64,000 nucleotides of DNA from SZUA-547 sp963669265 (GCA_963669265.1 OY769916.1:1674001-1738000), one strand, 5' to 3'. Positions 9,191 to 17,227 are shown, counted from the first letter of the stretch. Numbers and translations: made by a program. The notes: generated by a model from the letters alone, not told the origin.

Positions 9191-10336
9191 CTAGCGTCGG
9201 GGACGCTCCAGCAGAATGTCGCGCACTTTGTCGAAGCTCTCGGTCATCGCCTCGGCGGTGAACTTGCTGTTGGCCCAGGCCGCATCGCATTGCGCCTTCA
9301 ACAGATCCGGCGAGTCCATCAACGCGCCCATTCCCTGCTCGATCGCGTCCGCCGTGACGTCCGGCAGAACCGTGACGCCGCCCGATTCAAGCTCCGGCAA
9401 CCCGCCGCGATTGGAGATGAAGACGGCGCAACCGCCCGCCAGCGCCTCGCCGCAGGTGCGGGATAAAGGCTCCGCCCATTTCGAGGGCACCGCCGCGATG
9501 CTGGCGCGTCCGAACATGTCCATCACAGTGGCGTTGTCCACGAGGCCGGGCAGTTCAACCCGCCCCGCATCAACAAAGGGCTTCAGGACGTCGAAAACCC
9601 TCTGCTCGTAGGGTTTTAGCCCCCCATCCGGCTTATCGAACCGAGCGCCGACAAATGCGGCGCGCCACTCGGGGTGTTTGGGCAGAAGCCGCGCGATCGC
9701 CTCGGCCAGCTCCAGCACGCCTTTGCCGTCGAAGATCCGGCCGACATAGAGGATCAGCTTTTCCTTTTCCCGGCGCGCCGCTTGTTTGGCGATGCCGTTA
9801 TAGGCGATGTGCATCTTGCTTTCGTCGGGATCCTTCAGCCCCTCGACAAAACAGCGCCGCAGATAGTCCGAGACGAAGATCAGCGCATCGGCCCGGTCCA
9901 GCACCTTTTGCCGCGCCTTCGGGTTGTCGGAGCCGATCATGTCGCGCGGGTCGTTGCCGAAATATACCGCGAACCGTGCGTTTCGACCCGCCTTTCCGCT
10001 CAAGACCTGCAGCAGGCGCAGTTCGGAGGGGCGATTATAGATCTCGATCCCCGCCGGCCGCGTCCGGCGCATCCAGGCGGCGGCGGCGACGGTCAGCGCG
10101 CGCCCACGCCCGAACTGGCGCAGGATCGGGTTCATCCTGAGCGCCTGAAAATGCTCTGGGCTGTAGGGATCCCTGACCGGCACACCCAGCACTGTCAGCG
10201 CGCCCGCGTGACGGCTGAGCCGGACCATATCGCGCAGCATCAGCGACATCGCGCCGATTCCATCGGTGGAGAACTGCTCCTTGAACGAAATCAGGCAGCC
10301 GATACGTCCACTGGTCTGCGGAGTTGAGGAAGTCAC
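9191..10336 (-). CDS. Glycosyltransferase family 4 protein
   Basis: A GT-B fold glycosyltransferase of about 381 aa. The C-terminal half has the nucleotide-sugar signature: LILYVGRIFDGKGVLELAEA near residues 195-215 and the EX7E-like motif EPLSRTCGEALAGG. The N-terminal acceptor domain begins IGCLISFKEQFSTDGIGAM. The start is a GTG with only a weak ribosome site, so the N-terminus is uncertain. No other polysaccharide or lipopolysaccharide genes are nearby, so donor and acceptor cannot be named. It lies between the metal transporter and the globin gene with gaps of about 125 bp on both sides. Confidence 0.82.
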   Translation of the reverse strand: MTSSTPQTSGRIGCLISFKEQFSTDGIGAMSLMLRDMVRLSRHAGALTVLGVPVRDPYSPEHFQALRMNPILRQFGRGRALTVAAAAWMRRTRPAGIEIYNRPSELRLLQVLSGKAGRNARFAVYFGNDPRDMIGSDNPKARQKVLDRADALIFVSDYLRRCFVEGLKDPDESKMHIAYNGIAKQAARREKEKLILYVGRIFDGKGVLELAEAIARLLPKHPEWRAAFVGARFDKPDGGLKPYEQRVFDVLKPFVDAGRVELPGLVDNATVMDMFGRASIAAVPSKWAEPLSRTCGEALAGGCAVFISNRGGLPELESGGVTVLPDVTADAIEQGMGALMDSPDLLKAQCDAAWANSKFTAEAMTESFDKVRDILLERPRR

Positions 10337-10461
10337 GGTGATGTCGGCTCTCGATCGGGAATAGTTTGAATACGCCGCCGCGCATGTTCGCCAAGGCTAC
10401 GGTGTGGGAAGCGGCGTTCAAGCGAATTCGGCAAAATCGGCGCCACGGCCGGTGGCGTGAT

Positions 10462-11385
10462 TCAGGACGCGACCTGTCCCAACCGCCGACGCGCCGGACC
10501 AAAATGGCAGGCGAGGCCAAGGACCACGCCCGAGACGGTGGCGATCATCCCCGCCGCGCTGACCGCATGCTCCGCGCCCAGCCAGCCCGGCCCGTAACCG
10601 GCCAGCACATAGCCCAGGATGGCCGAGGTCGCCGCGATCAGCGCGCTCCACGCCACCTGATGCGTCAGGCGGTTGGTCAGGAGCCGCGCCGCGGCGGGCG
10701 GACAGATGAACATCGCGATTACGATGATCGAGCCCACCGCATCGAAGGCCGCCACCGCGGCGATGGCGGTGACAGAGACCAGCCCCACGCTGACGGCGCG
10801 AACCCGGACGCCGATCGCGCCCGCGAAGCCCGGATCAAAGGTGGAGACCGCCAGTTCCTTCCAGAACAGGAACACAAACCCGGCGGCCAGCATCAAAACG
10901 ATCGCGAGGCGGAGGAGCTGCGGCGGCGTTCCGGCCAGCGCCTCCACGTCCAGCAACGATCCCCATCCGGTGGCGTCGAACCAGATCAGGCTTTCGAGGT
11001 TGCCGTAGAGCGCATGCTCCACGTCCAGATGCACGCCGCTGGTGTCCGATTGCTCCAGCAACAGCACGCCCGCCGCGAAAACAGAGGTGAAGACCACGCC
11101 CATCGCCGCGCCTGGCTCCACCCGGCCCAGCCGTTTGATCGCCTCGATCAGCAGCACCGAGACGAGCGCCGCGGCGGCGGCGCCGATCATCATCGGCCAC
11201 GCCTCCACCGCGCCGGTGATCAGGAAGGCGACGACGATGCCCGGCAACACCACATGGCTGATCGCGTCCCCGATCAGCGCCTGGCGGCGGAGCAGCAGAA
11301 AGTTTCCCGGCAGCGCGCAGGCGACCGAGGCAAGCACGCCGATCAACATCGGCGTCAGGGAAAGCTGTACGAACTCCGCGCCCAT
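10462..11385 (-). CDS. mntD: Manganese/iron ABC transporter permease (MntD/SitD-like)
   Basis: An integral membrane permease of the ABC-3 (Zn/Mn/Fe) family, 307 aa. Multiple hydrophobic segments surround the conserved stretch LRRQALIGDAISHVVLPGI near residues 30-50. A frame extends to 11424, but the ATG at 11385 has an excellent AGGGAGG site 7 bp upstream and leaves a 13-bp gap to the upstream permease. It is the last gene of a four-gene minus-strand operon (solute-binding protein, ATPase, permease, permease). It should pair with MntC in the inner membrane. Confidence 0.88.
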   Translation of the reverse strand: MGAEFVQLSLTPMLIGVLASVACALPGNFLLLRRQALIGDAISHVVLPGIVVAFLITGAVEAWPMMIGAAAAALVSVLLIEAIKRLGRVEPGAAMGVVFTSVFAAGVLLLEQSDTSGVHLDVEHALYGNLESLIWFDATGWGSLLDVEALAGTPPQLLRLAIVLMLAAGFVFLFWKELAVSTFDPGFAGAIGVRVRAVSVGLVSVTAIAAVAAFDAVGSIIVIAMFICPPAAARLLTNRLTHQVAWSALIAATSAILGYVLAGYGPGWLGAEHAVSAAGMIATVSGVVLGLACHFGPARRRLGQVAS

Positions 11386-11398
11386 CGCCGCCTCCCTC

Positions 11399-12616
11399 TC
11401 AGGTCGCCGCGCGCGGACCGCCAAGGCCCCGGTCGATGGCGTCGATCTGGTCCCGGGTCAGCACGTCTTCGATCGGCGTGAGCCCGTCATAGCGCTCAAG
11501 CGCCTGATCGGCGGTTGCGCTTGCACGGGCGTAGTCCCAGCGCGCTTCATCCAGCAGCGCCTTGGCCGCCGCCGCGCGTCCGTCCTCGGTCATCACGCCG
11601 TCGCCGCGCATCAGCCCATCGCGACGCAGGATTCTGAGCGTCAGGCGGTCATAGATCGGCTCTTGTCGCGCCAGCGACAACAGTCCCTGTCGCCGATGCA
11701 CCCGGCGTTGAAATCGCCAGTGGCGAAGCGCGGAGGCCAACGCGCCGCGACGGGGCGAAAACAAAAGCGAGATCGCGAAGACGGCGAAGGCGACCAGAAC
11801 GATGATCGGTCCCGTGGGCAGTTTGGCGGCGGCGGCGGAGACGGCCGCACCCGCATAGCCCGATACGCCGCCGATCAGCGCCGCCAGGCCGATCAGCGCG
11901 TCCACGCGATCTGTCCAGAACCGTGCGGCGACGGGCGGAATGATCAGCAGCGCGACGATCAGGATCAGACCGACCACTTTCAGCCCGATCACCGTGACCA
12001 TCAGCGCGAGCCCCATCATCGCAAGATCCGTGCGCCGCACGTTCACGCCGGTCGCGGCGGCGTAATCCGGGTCAAAGGCGACCATCGTCATCGGTCGCCG
12101 CATGATGAAGACGAAGAGCGCGGCCAGCGCGCCCGCGGCGGCGATCGTCGCGGCCTCGCTCAGCAGCATCCCGGCGGTTGAGCCGAGCAGGAACGAGCCG
12201 AGCCCCGCCTGCCGCCCGGCGCTCATGACCTGCACCACCGTCAGCAACACGATGCCGAGGCCGAAGAATACCGAGAGGACCGCGCCGATCGCCGCGTCCT
12301 CGGAAAGCCGCGTCCTGCGCGCCATCCACTCCACCAGCACCAGTCCGATCGCGGCGGAGATCGCCGATCCGGCCAAGAGCCCCGGCAGCCACCGCCCGTC
12401 GCCGCCCAGAGCGACCATGGCGATAAAGGCCAGCGCGACGCCTGGCAGCGTCGCATGACTGACCGCGTCAGAGACCAGCGCGCGCTTGCGCAAAAAGATG
12501 AACGCCCCCGCCCCGCCCGCGGCGAGGCCCAACAGCCCCGCGCCCACGGCGACCAGCGCCGAGTTATAGCCCGCCTGCAGGGCGAGCGCGGAGAAGAACA
12601 GTTCTGTCGGGGACAT
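11399..12616 (-). CDS. mntC: Manganese/iron ABC transporter permease with cytosolic C-terminal domain (MntC/SitC-like)
   Basis: ABC-3 family permease. Residues 1-285 are the membrane domain with LRKRALVSDAVSHATLPGV near residues 42-60. After FSPRRGALASAL the protein continues as a soluble tail of about 115 residues, rich in Arg, Asp and Ala, ending in ALERYDGLTPIEDVLTRDQ. The tail contains a winged-helix-like segment (YDRLTLRILRRDGLMRGDGV, then TEDGRAAAAKALLDE). Tails like this occur in some MntC proteins and may sense metal or regulate transport, but that is inference. The gap to the ATPase stop is 20 bp. At 405 aa it is over 100 residues longer than its partner permease. Confidence 0.87.
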   Translation of the reverse strand: MSPTELFFSALALQAGYNSALVAVGAGLLGLAAGGAGAFIFLRKRALVSDAVSHATLPGVALAFIAMVALGGDGRWLPGLLAGSAISAAIGLVLVEWMARRTRLSEDAAIGAVLSVFFGLGIVLLTVVQVMSAGRQAGLGSFLLGSTAGMLLSEAATIAAAGALAALFVFIMRRPMTMVAFDPDYAAATGVNVRRTDLAMMGLALMVTVIGLKVVGLILIVALLIIPPVAARFWTDRVDALIGLAALIGGVSGYAGAAVSAAAAKLPTGPIIVLVAFAVFAISLLFSPRRGALASALRHWRFQRRVHRRQGLLSLARQEPIYDRLTLRILRRDGLMRGDGVMTEDGRAAAAKALLDEARWDYARASATADQALERYDGLTPIEDVLTRDQIDAIDRGLGGPRAAT

Positions 12617-12636
12617 TTGGGTCGGCCCTCAGCCGA

Positions 12637-13455
12637 TCAGACCCCGCCGAGGCGGAGATCCTCGATATGCGTGGCGGCCAGTTTGCCGCCATAAGCCGCT
12701 TGCAGATGCGCGGCGGTGAACGCCTCGGCCACCGGCCCCTCTGCGATTTTGCGCATATTGAGCAGCATCACCCGGTCGAAATACTCCGACACGGTGGAAA
12801 GATCGTGGTGAACCACGACCACCGTCCGGCCATCTTCCTTCAGCGACTTGAGCACCGCCACGACCGCGCGTTCGGTGGCGGCGTCGACCCCCGCGAAGGG
12901 CTCGTCCAGCAGATAGAGATCGGCGCTTTGCGCCAACGCGCGGGCCAGAAACACCCGCTGCTGCTGCCCGCCGGAGAGCTGACCGATCTGCCGGCCGGCG
13001 AAATCCTCCATCCCGACACGCGCAAGACAGTCGAGCGCGCGTTTCCGCTCCGCCTTGCCGGACCAGCGGAACAGGCCGATACGGGCGTAGAGCCCCATCT
13101 CCACCACGTCGATCACGCGGGCGGGGAAATCCCAGTCCACGCTGGCGCGCTGGGGAACATAAGCGACGCGGTCTCTGGCCCTCTCGAACGGCTGGCCGAA
13201 CACGGTGACCTCGCCCGAAAGCCGCGGCGTCAGGCCTAACGCGCCTTTGAGGAACGTCGATTTGCCGGCGCCATTGGGTCCGACGATCGCGCTCATGCTG
13301 CCTTCCGGGAAGCTGGCGTCGACCGAGAACACCGCCGGGCGTTCGCCATAGGACACCGTCAGCCCGCGCACCGTCAGCGGATCCGCGGCGCGCCGCGCCT
13401 CGACCCGTTGGCCATCCGCCGCAACCAGTTCCGGCGTCTTTAGCGCAGCGTCCAT
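12637..13455 (-). CDS. mntB: Manganese/iron ABC transporter ATP-binding protein (MntB/SitB-like)
   Basis: A 272-residue ABC ATPase energising metal import. Walker A is GPNGAGKST (residues 59-67), the signature is LSGGQQQR, Walker B is LYLLDEPFAGVD, and the H-loop is VVVHHD. The frame reaches 13470, but the ATG at 13455 has GAGGGAGG at good spacing. With that start the gene begins 12 bp after the end of the solute-binding protein gene. It belongs to the four-gene metal uptake operon controlled from the promoter near 14530. Confidence 0.9.
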   Translation of the reverse strand: MDAALKTPELVAADGQRVEARRAADPLTVRGLTVSYGERPAVFSVDASFPEGSMSAIVGPNGAGKSTFLKGALGLTPRLSGEVTVFGQPFERARDRVAYVPQRASVDWDFPARVIDVVEMGLYARIGLFRWSGKAERKRALDCLARVGMEDFAGRQIGQLSGGQQQRVFLARALAQSADLYLLDEPFAGVDAATERAVVAVLKSLKEDGRTVVVVHHDLSTVSEYFDRVMLLNMRKIAEGPVAEAFTAAHLQAAYGGKLAATHIEDLRLGGV

Positions 13456-13466
13456 CACCGCCTCCC

Positions 13467-14471
13467 TCACAGGCCCGCCGACAACGCGCCGTTCATGCCG
13501 CGCGCCGGCGCTTCGCCGCCCAGAGCGTCTGTGATCACGGTGACGTTGTGATCGATCATGCCGATATAAGTGCCCTCATAGGTCCCATCGGCGCCCATCG
13601 CGTCCGAGAACAGCTCGCCGCCGATCATGACCTCGCGTCCGCGCGCCTCGGCGCCCTCGATCAATGCGCGCATATTGCGGTCCGAGACCGAGCTTTCGAC
13701 GAACACCGCCGAGATTTCCCGCGCGACGATCAGTTCCACCAATTCTTCGATCCGGCGCAAACCAGCTTCGGACTCCGTCGACATGCCCTGAATGCCCAGA
13801 ACCTCGAACCCGTAGGCTTCGCCGAAATAGGAAAACGCGTCATGGGCGGTCAGCAGGACCCGCTGTCCGGCGGGCACTGTCTCCAGCGTCGCTCGCGCAT
13901 AGGCGGCCAGATCCTCGACCTCCTCCAGATGGCGCGTCGCATTCGCGGCGAACAACTCCGCATTCGCCGGTTCGGCCTTTGTCAGCGCCTTCCGCACAGC
14001 CCTGACGACATGGCTCCAGATTTCGGGGTTCATCCAGACATGCGGATCGTAGCGCTGTTCATAGGTCGCATGGCTACGCAGCTGATCCGCTGGCGTCGCT
14101 TCGCCAACCGCGACGACGGTCTTGCGCTCGGCGAGCTCCAGCAAAAACTCCTCCATCTGCGCTTCCAGATAGAGGCCGTGGTAAAGCACCAGATCGGCGC
14201 GCAGCATCGCGGCGATGTCGCTGCGGGTCTGGCGATAGGCGTGCGGATCGACGCCCGGCCCCATCAGGGCGCGCACCTCGACCCGGTCTCCGCCCACCTG
14301 CCGCGCGGCGTCCGCGATCATCGACGTTGTCGCCACTACATAGAGCTGCGGTTGCATCGCTTGCGCGACCTGCGGCGCGGAAAATGGCGACAGAAGTGCG
14401 GCTACGACGGCCACGGCGGTAAAGAAGCGTCTTGAAATCATCGGTCGGCCCGTTCCTGACGGCGAAATCAT
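13467..14471 (-). CDS. mntA: Metal-binding periplasmic protein of Mn/Fe ABC transporter (MntA/SitA-like)
   Basis: Cluster A-I periplasmic metal receptor with a cleavable signal peptide (RRFFTAVAVVAALL, then AQAMQ). Counting from the ATG at 14441, the four metal ligands fit the family pattern: H67 in DPHAY, H134 in DPHVW, E249 in FVESSVS and D280 in LFSDAMG. There is no His-rich loop, which favours manganese or ferrous iron over zinc. Two starts are possible (14471 and 14441). The inner one has AGGAACGG about 8 bp upstream and gives a more typical signal peptide. It is the first gene of the operon, divergent from mntR before the IS insertion. Confidence 0.88.
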   Translation of the reverse strand: MISPSGTGRPMISRRFFTAVAVVAALLSPFSAPQVAQAMQPQLYVVATTSMIADAARQVGGDRVEVRALMGPGVDPHAYRQTRSDIAAMLRADLVLYHGLYLEAQMEEFLLELAERKTVVAVGEATPADQLRSHATYEQRYDPHVWMNPEIWSHVVRAVRKALTKAEPANAELFAANATRHLEEVEDLAAYARATLETVPAGQRVLLTAHDAFSYFGEAYGFEVLGIQGMSTESEAGLRRIEELVELIVAREISAVFVESSVSDRNMRALIEGAEARGREVMIGGELFSDAMGADGTYEGTYIGMIDHNVTVITDALGGEAPARGMNGALSAGL

Positions 14472-14500
14472 GTGACATGCGCCAATCCTGACGCGTTGCT

Positions 14501-14534
14501 AAATCTAAGATGGCGACCTTATAAAGTTAGTCAA
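14501..14534 (-). promoter_or_regulatory. Candidate promoter of the mntABCD operon
   Basis: On the minus strand, TTGACT (14529-14534) is a good -35. Weaker -10 candidates (ATCTTA, or TAGATT at longer spacing) lie about 17-20 bp downstream. The -35 lies inside the MntR-type palindrome, so bound repressor would block it. The insertion element ends just upstream and leaves these elements intact. Confidence 0.4.
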
Positions 14535-14540
14535 GGCTAA
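14527..14540. promoter_or_regulatory. Probable MntR/DtxR-type operator
   Basis: TTAGTCAAGGCTAA is a palindrome (TTAG-N6-CTAA, with C and G also symmetric inside) of the DtxR/MntR box type. It overlaps the -35 of the mnt operon and lies between that operon and the mntR gene. Its last two bases are part of the target duplication of the inserted IS. Confidence 0.6.
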
Positions 14541-14546
14541 ATCTTT
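14539..14546. repeat. Target site duplication, left copy (AAATCTTT)
   Basis: This 8-bp direct repeat immediately flanks the left inverted repeat of the insertion. An identical copy is at 16704-16711. An 8-bp duplication is typical of IS1595-family transposition. Confidence 0.9.
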
Positions 14547-14568
14547 GGCGATTATATACCTTGCAAAC
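14547..14568 (+). repeat. Left terminal inverted repeat of the IS
   Basis: GGCGATTATATAC, CTT, GCAAAC. It matches the reverse complement of the right end at 19 of 22 positions, with all mismatches in the central CTT. Confidence 0.9.
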
Positions 14569-14614
14569 TTGACGGTACGTAACCATATGTTCCTTAGGGA
14601 AGAGGGCATTGGTT

Positions 14615-15532
14615 ATGAGCATACTCAGCAAGGCATATTTTCACGACGAAGCGGCGGCTTACGAGCACGTCGAAAGCATTCTCTGGCCGACTGGCCCGAT
14701 CTGTCCGCATTGCGGCTGCACGGGCCGCATCGGCAAGATCAAAGCGAACCCGGAAAAGCGCGTCCGTCACGGTCTGCATCGGTGCGGTGACTGCAAAAAA
14801 CAGTTCACCGTGAAGGTCGGCACCGTGTTTGAGGCATCCAAGGTTCCGCTACACAAGTGGCTACAGGCGCTTCACCTGATGGTCGCCAGCAAGAAGGGCA
14901 TCAGCGCCCACCAGCTACATCGCGTGCTGGAAGTGACCTACAAGACGGCGTGGTTCATGGCGCACCGCATCCGCGAGGCCATGCGCACGGGCGATCTGGC
15001 CCCGATGGGCGGCAATGGCGGCGCTGTAGAGGCCGACGAGACCTTTATCGGCAGCGAGCCGGGCGCTCCGAAGAAGCGCGCATGGCATCACAAGCTAAAG
15101 GTTCTGAGCCTTGTGGATCGTGAGACGGGGCGCGCGCACAGCGTCGTGGTGAACGATCTGAAGAAGAAGACGATTGGTCCGATATTGCGTGAGAACATCG
15201 CCAAGGAAACGCGCCTGATGACGGACGAAGCAGGCCACTATGTTGGTATGCATCGCGAGTTCGCTGGTCATGGCGTCGTCTCTCACGGTCGCGGCGAGTA
15301 TGTCCGTGGCGACGTGCACACGAACACGATTGAGGGTTATTTCAGCATCTTCAAACGCGGCATGAAAGGCACGTATCAGCACTGCGCCAAGAAGCACTTG
15401 CACCGCTATCTGGCCGAGTTCGACTTCCGTTACAGCAATCGTTCTGCGGTTGGCGTTGAGGATCGCGAGCGAGCAGATCGCGCGCTGAAGGGCATCGCCG
15501 GAAAGAGGTTGAAATACGTTTCAACTTATTGA
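14615..15532 (+). CDS. IS1595-family transposase (ISXO2-like, DDE/N)
   Basis: A 305-residue transposase. The N-terminal zinc ribbon has C30-P-H-C33 and C57-G-D-C60. A helix-turn-helix-like region (KWLQALHLMVASKKGISAHQ) follows. The catalytic domain has D141 in VEADETFIG, D204 in LMTDEAGHY, and the N/E pair in HTNTIEGYFS (N237, E240), typical of the ISXO2-like domain. The ATG at 14615 follows AGAGGG, and a TTG two codons upstream is less likely. The reading frame is intact, so the element may be active. It acts in trans on the inverted repeats at 14547 and 16703. Confidence 0.93.
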   Translation: MSILSKAYFHDEAAAYEHVESILWPTGPICPHCGCTGRIGKIKANPEKRVRHGLHRCGDCKKQFTVKVGTVFEASKVPLHKWLQALHLMVASKKGISAHQLHRVLEVTYKTAWFMAHRIREAMRTGDLAPMGGNGGAVEADETFIGSEPGAPKKRAWHHKLKVLSLVDRETGRAHSVVVNDLKKKTIGPILRENIAKETRLMTDEAGHYVGMHREFAGHGVVSHGRGEYVRGDVHTNTIEGYFSIFKRGMKGTYQHCAKKHLHRYLAEFDFRYSNRSAVGVEDRERADRALKGIAGKRLKYVSTY

Positions 15533-15648
15533 AAATAATACGAAAAAGTAAAATCCGCCGAAAATCCACTATTGACGGATTCGCGCCCATGAACTAAATT
15601 AGAGGTAATCCAGTCATGTAACTGGAGGGACAAGCTCTTAGGCTTGGG

Positions 15649-15669
15649 CGGCCCTTCGGGGCCGTTTAA
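15649..15669. terminator. Terminator-like hairpin after the transposase
   Basis: CGGCCC-TTCG-GGGCCG forms a stable UUCG-capped stem (15649-15664), followed by TTTAAC. It sits between the convergent transposase and DUF3800 genes. Confidence 0.45.
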
Positions 15670-15671
15670 CT

Positions 15672-16472
15672 TTAGGGGCGGAACTTTAGCCCATATCCGT
15701 GTCTGATACCCCGATCTGAGCGATACATTTTGTGGGACCAGAGATAGCGCAATAGCTGCCGTTGAAAGTCAGAGAAATCATCGATTGGCAGTCGGTGTTG
15801 GTCGTGTAGGTGGGAGCGCTTAAGGGCGCTCGCGATCAAATCTACAAATTGCAGACCGGGGATGTCTTTGGTTTTTGGTTTAATGTGAATTTTCCGGGAG
15901 CAGAACCGGGACTGTATATCTGCGGCTGAAATGTCATAGGGGCCGTGTAGCCAGAACATGCGATAGGCATCCCGCAAGTTCTGGTTTTCTGGTTCGTTAC
16001 GTGCTTCCGCAACGATATCGCCATGCGAGTTGCAATCCCGCAGGAAGTAGAAATATCGCTCCAGAATGTTGAACAGGCATATTTGGTATTCATCAGCACT
16101 CTCGCCGTGTTTTTCGCGCCATTCAACTCGGTCCAGTGTTGCGGTGATTGTTATGTAGGAATGTCTGCGAACGAACGCGAGAAAATCATCGCCCCAAGCG
16201 CGTCTTGCAGATAGATCATTTAGGCAGACGAACCGACCTTTCCTATGAACTATTTCACGGCGATGTAGTGGTGGGCAGTCTGAGCCGAAATGCTTGCTGC
16301 GTAGCGCCCTAAAATCAGGCTCAAACACTCGGCGCGTGGAGATGGATTCCATAACGACGCCGCTTAAACTAAGATATCGTTCATTGATCTCTGTGGGTGG
16401 CCATTCGCTCTTTCGCGGGTTCGACCCAACCTCGTCAATGAAAATTCTAAAACGTGGAATAAAATCAACCAT
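15672..16472 (-). CDS. DUF3800 domain protein, IS passenger
   Basis: A 266-residue protein with DUF3800 hallmarks: FIDEVGS near residue 11, an acidic segment DIVAEARNEPENQNLRDAY in the middle, and IPGLQFVDLIASAL towards the C-terminus. These conserved acidic residues suggest an RNase H-like metal-dependent nuclease fold, but no function is established. It is carried inside the IS and oriented against the transposase. The ATG at 16472 overlaps the start codon of the small plus-strand gene within CCATGG. No clear Shine-Dalgarno site is seen, so a TTG at 16481 cannot be excluded. Confidence 0.75.
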   Translation of the reverse strand: MVDFIPRFRIFIDEVGSNPRKSEWPPTEINERYLSLSGVVMESISTRRVFEPDFRALRSKHFGSDCPPLHRREIVHRKGRFVCLNDLSARRAWGDDFLAFVRRHSYITITATLDRVEWREKHGESADEYQICLFNILERYFYFLRDCNSHGDIVAEARNEPENQNLRDAYRMFWLHGPYDISAADIQSRFCSRKIHIKPKTKDIPGLQFVDLIASALKRSHLHDQHRLPIDDFSDFQRQLLRYLWSHKMYRSDRGIRHGYGLKFRP

Positions 16473-16644
16473 GGCGAACAAAAGAGAAAAAAATGCAACA
16501 ACGAGTCAATCAGATAAATTCAAGCAAATCGCCCGCGAACTCGGTGCAGACGACAACGAAGGCGCCCTCACACGGGCGATAGAGAAGATGAAGCCCCCAC
16601 CTCCCAAGGCGGATGAGGATGAGGACAACAAGCCCGGCCAGTGA
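16471..16644 (+). CDS. Small charged protein, IS passenger (57 aa)
   Basis: MANKREKNATTSQSDKF is followed by KQIARELGADDNEG, a helical segment, and a Pro/Asp-rich tail. I cannot name a function. It resembles small proteins often seen near mobile elements that contain a DKFKxxARELxxDxxE motif (from memory, not searched). A strong intrinsic terminator overlaps its stop, which supports real transcription. The ATG at 16471 overlaps the divergent DUF3800 start. A purine-rich GTGGA lies about 14 bp upstream. A longer frame from 16294 merely reads through the DUF3800 gene on the other strand. Confidence 0.6.
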   Translation: MANKREKNATTSQSDKFKQIARELGADDNEGALTRAIEKMKPPPPKADEDEDNKPGQ

Positions 16645-16656
16645 GCCGGGCTTTTT
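16631..16656 (+). terminator. Rho-independent terminator of the small IS gene
   Basis: AGCCCGGC-CAGTGA-GCCGGGCT is a perfect 8-bp stem followed by TTTTT. The stop codon TGA lies in the loop. Confidence 0.8.
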
Positions 16657-16681
16657 CGTGGGCCGCGTCAGGCGATGTGCG

Positions 16682-16703
16682 GTTTGCTTAGTATATAATC
16701 GCC
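16682..16703 (-). repeat. Right terminal inverted repeat of the IS
   Basis: GTTTGC, TTA, GTATATAATCGCC, the reverse complement of the left end except for the central three bases. Confidence 0.9.
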
Positions 16704-16711
16704 AAATCTTT
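16704..16711. repeat. Target site duplication, right copy (AAATCTTT)
   Basis: Identical to 14539-14546 and directly abutting the right inverted repeat. Removing the IS and one copy would restore a gap of about 156 bp between mntA and mntR. Confidence 0.9.
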
Positions 16712-16792
16712 CAGCGTTGCGTCGTACTGGCCTCAGAAACCACTGGCTGATAACGTCCGCCCCAGCGATTTTGACGGGAATCGGAGCCCTGC

Positions 16793-17227
16793 GTGAGCGA
16801 TCAGAACAACCTCCCCTCGGCACAGGAGCAGGCGCGCGCCTTCAGTCAGGTGCGCGACGCGCATACGCGCGAGCTGACCGAGGACTATGTCGAATTGATC
16901 GCCGACCTGATCGATGGGCAGGGCGAGGCGCGGGCGGCCGATCTGGCGGCGCGGTTCGGCGTCACCGCCGCCACGGTTAACAACACCGTCAAGCGGCTGG
17001 AGCGCGACGGATATGTCACCAGCCTGCCCTATCGCTCGATTTTTCTAACCGAGACCGGGCGCCGCTTGGCCGAAGAATGCCGGGAGCGGCACCTGATCGT
17101 GCGAGACTTTCTGATCGCGCTGGGGATCGAGCGCAAGATCGCCGATCGGGACGCTGAGGGCATCGAGCATCATGTCAGCGAGGAAACGCTGGCAGCCTTC
17201 CGCCGGTTTGTGGCGGATCGCGGCTGA
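16793..17227 (+). CDS. mntR: DtxR/MntR-family manganese-responsive regulator
   Basis: A 144-residue metal-dependent repressor. A winged helix-turn-helix lies at residues about 48-75 (AADLAARFGVTAATVNNTVKRLERDGYV). It is followed by the short dimerisation/metal domain with CRERHLIVRDFL (H100) and EGIEHHVSE (H126, H127), the usual ligand positions. There is no SH3-like third domain, as in MntR. The GTG start follows CGGAG. The partner operon mntABCD is divergent on the other side of the IS, and a TTAG-N6-CTAA box is present there. Repression of Mn uptake when Mn is plentiful is the expected role. Confidence 0.85.
   Translation: MSDQNNLPSAQEQARAFSQVRDAHTRELTEDYVELIADLIDGQGEARAADLAARFGVTAATVNNTVKRLERDGYVTSLPYRSIFLTETGRRLAEECRERHLIVRDFLIALGIERKIADRDAEGIEHHVSEETLAAFRRFVADRG

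Larger units (their letters stand above)
14547..16703. mobile_element. IS1595-family insertion element with passenger genes (2157 bp)
   Basis: The element is bounded by inverted repeats that share GGCGATTATATAC at the tips, then GCAAAC after a 3-base mismatch. It is flanked by the perfect 8-bp duplication AAATCTTT. Inside are a DDE/N transposase (+), a DUF3800-type gene (-) and a small conserved-looking gene (+) with its own terminator. A plain IS1595 element carries only the transposase (about 1 kb), so this is a passenger-carrying form. Intact ends and duplication indicate a fairly recent insertion. It lies between mntA and mntR. Confidence 0.93.
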
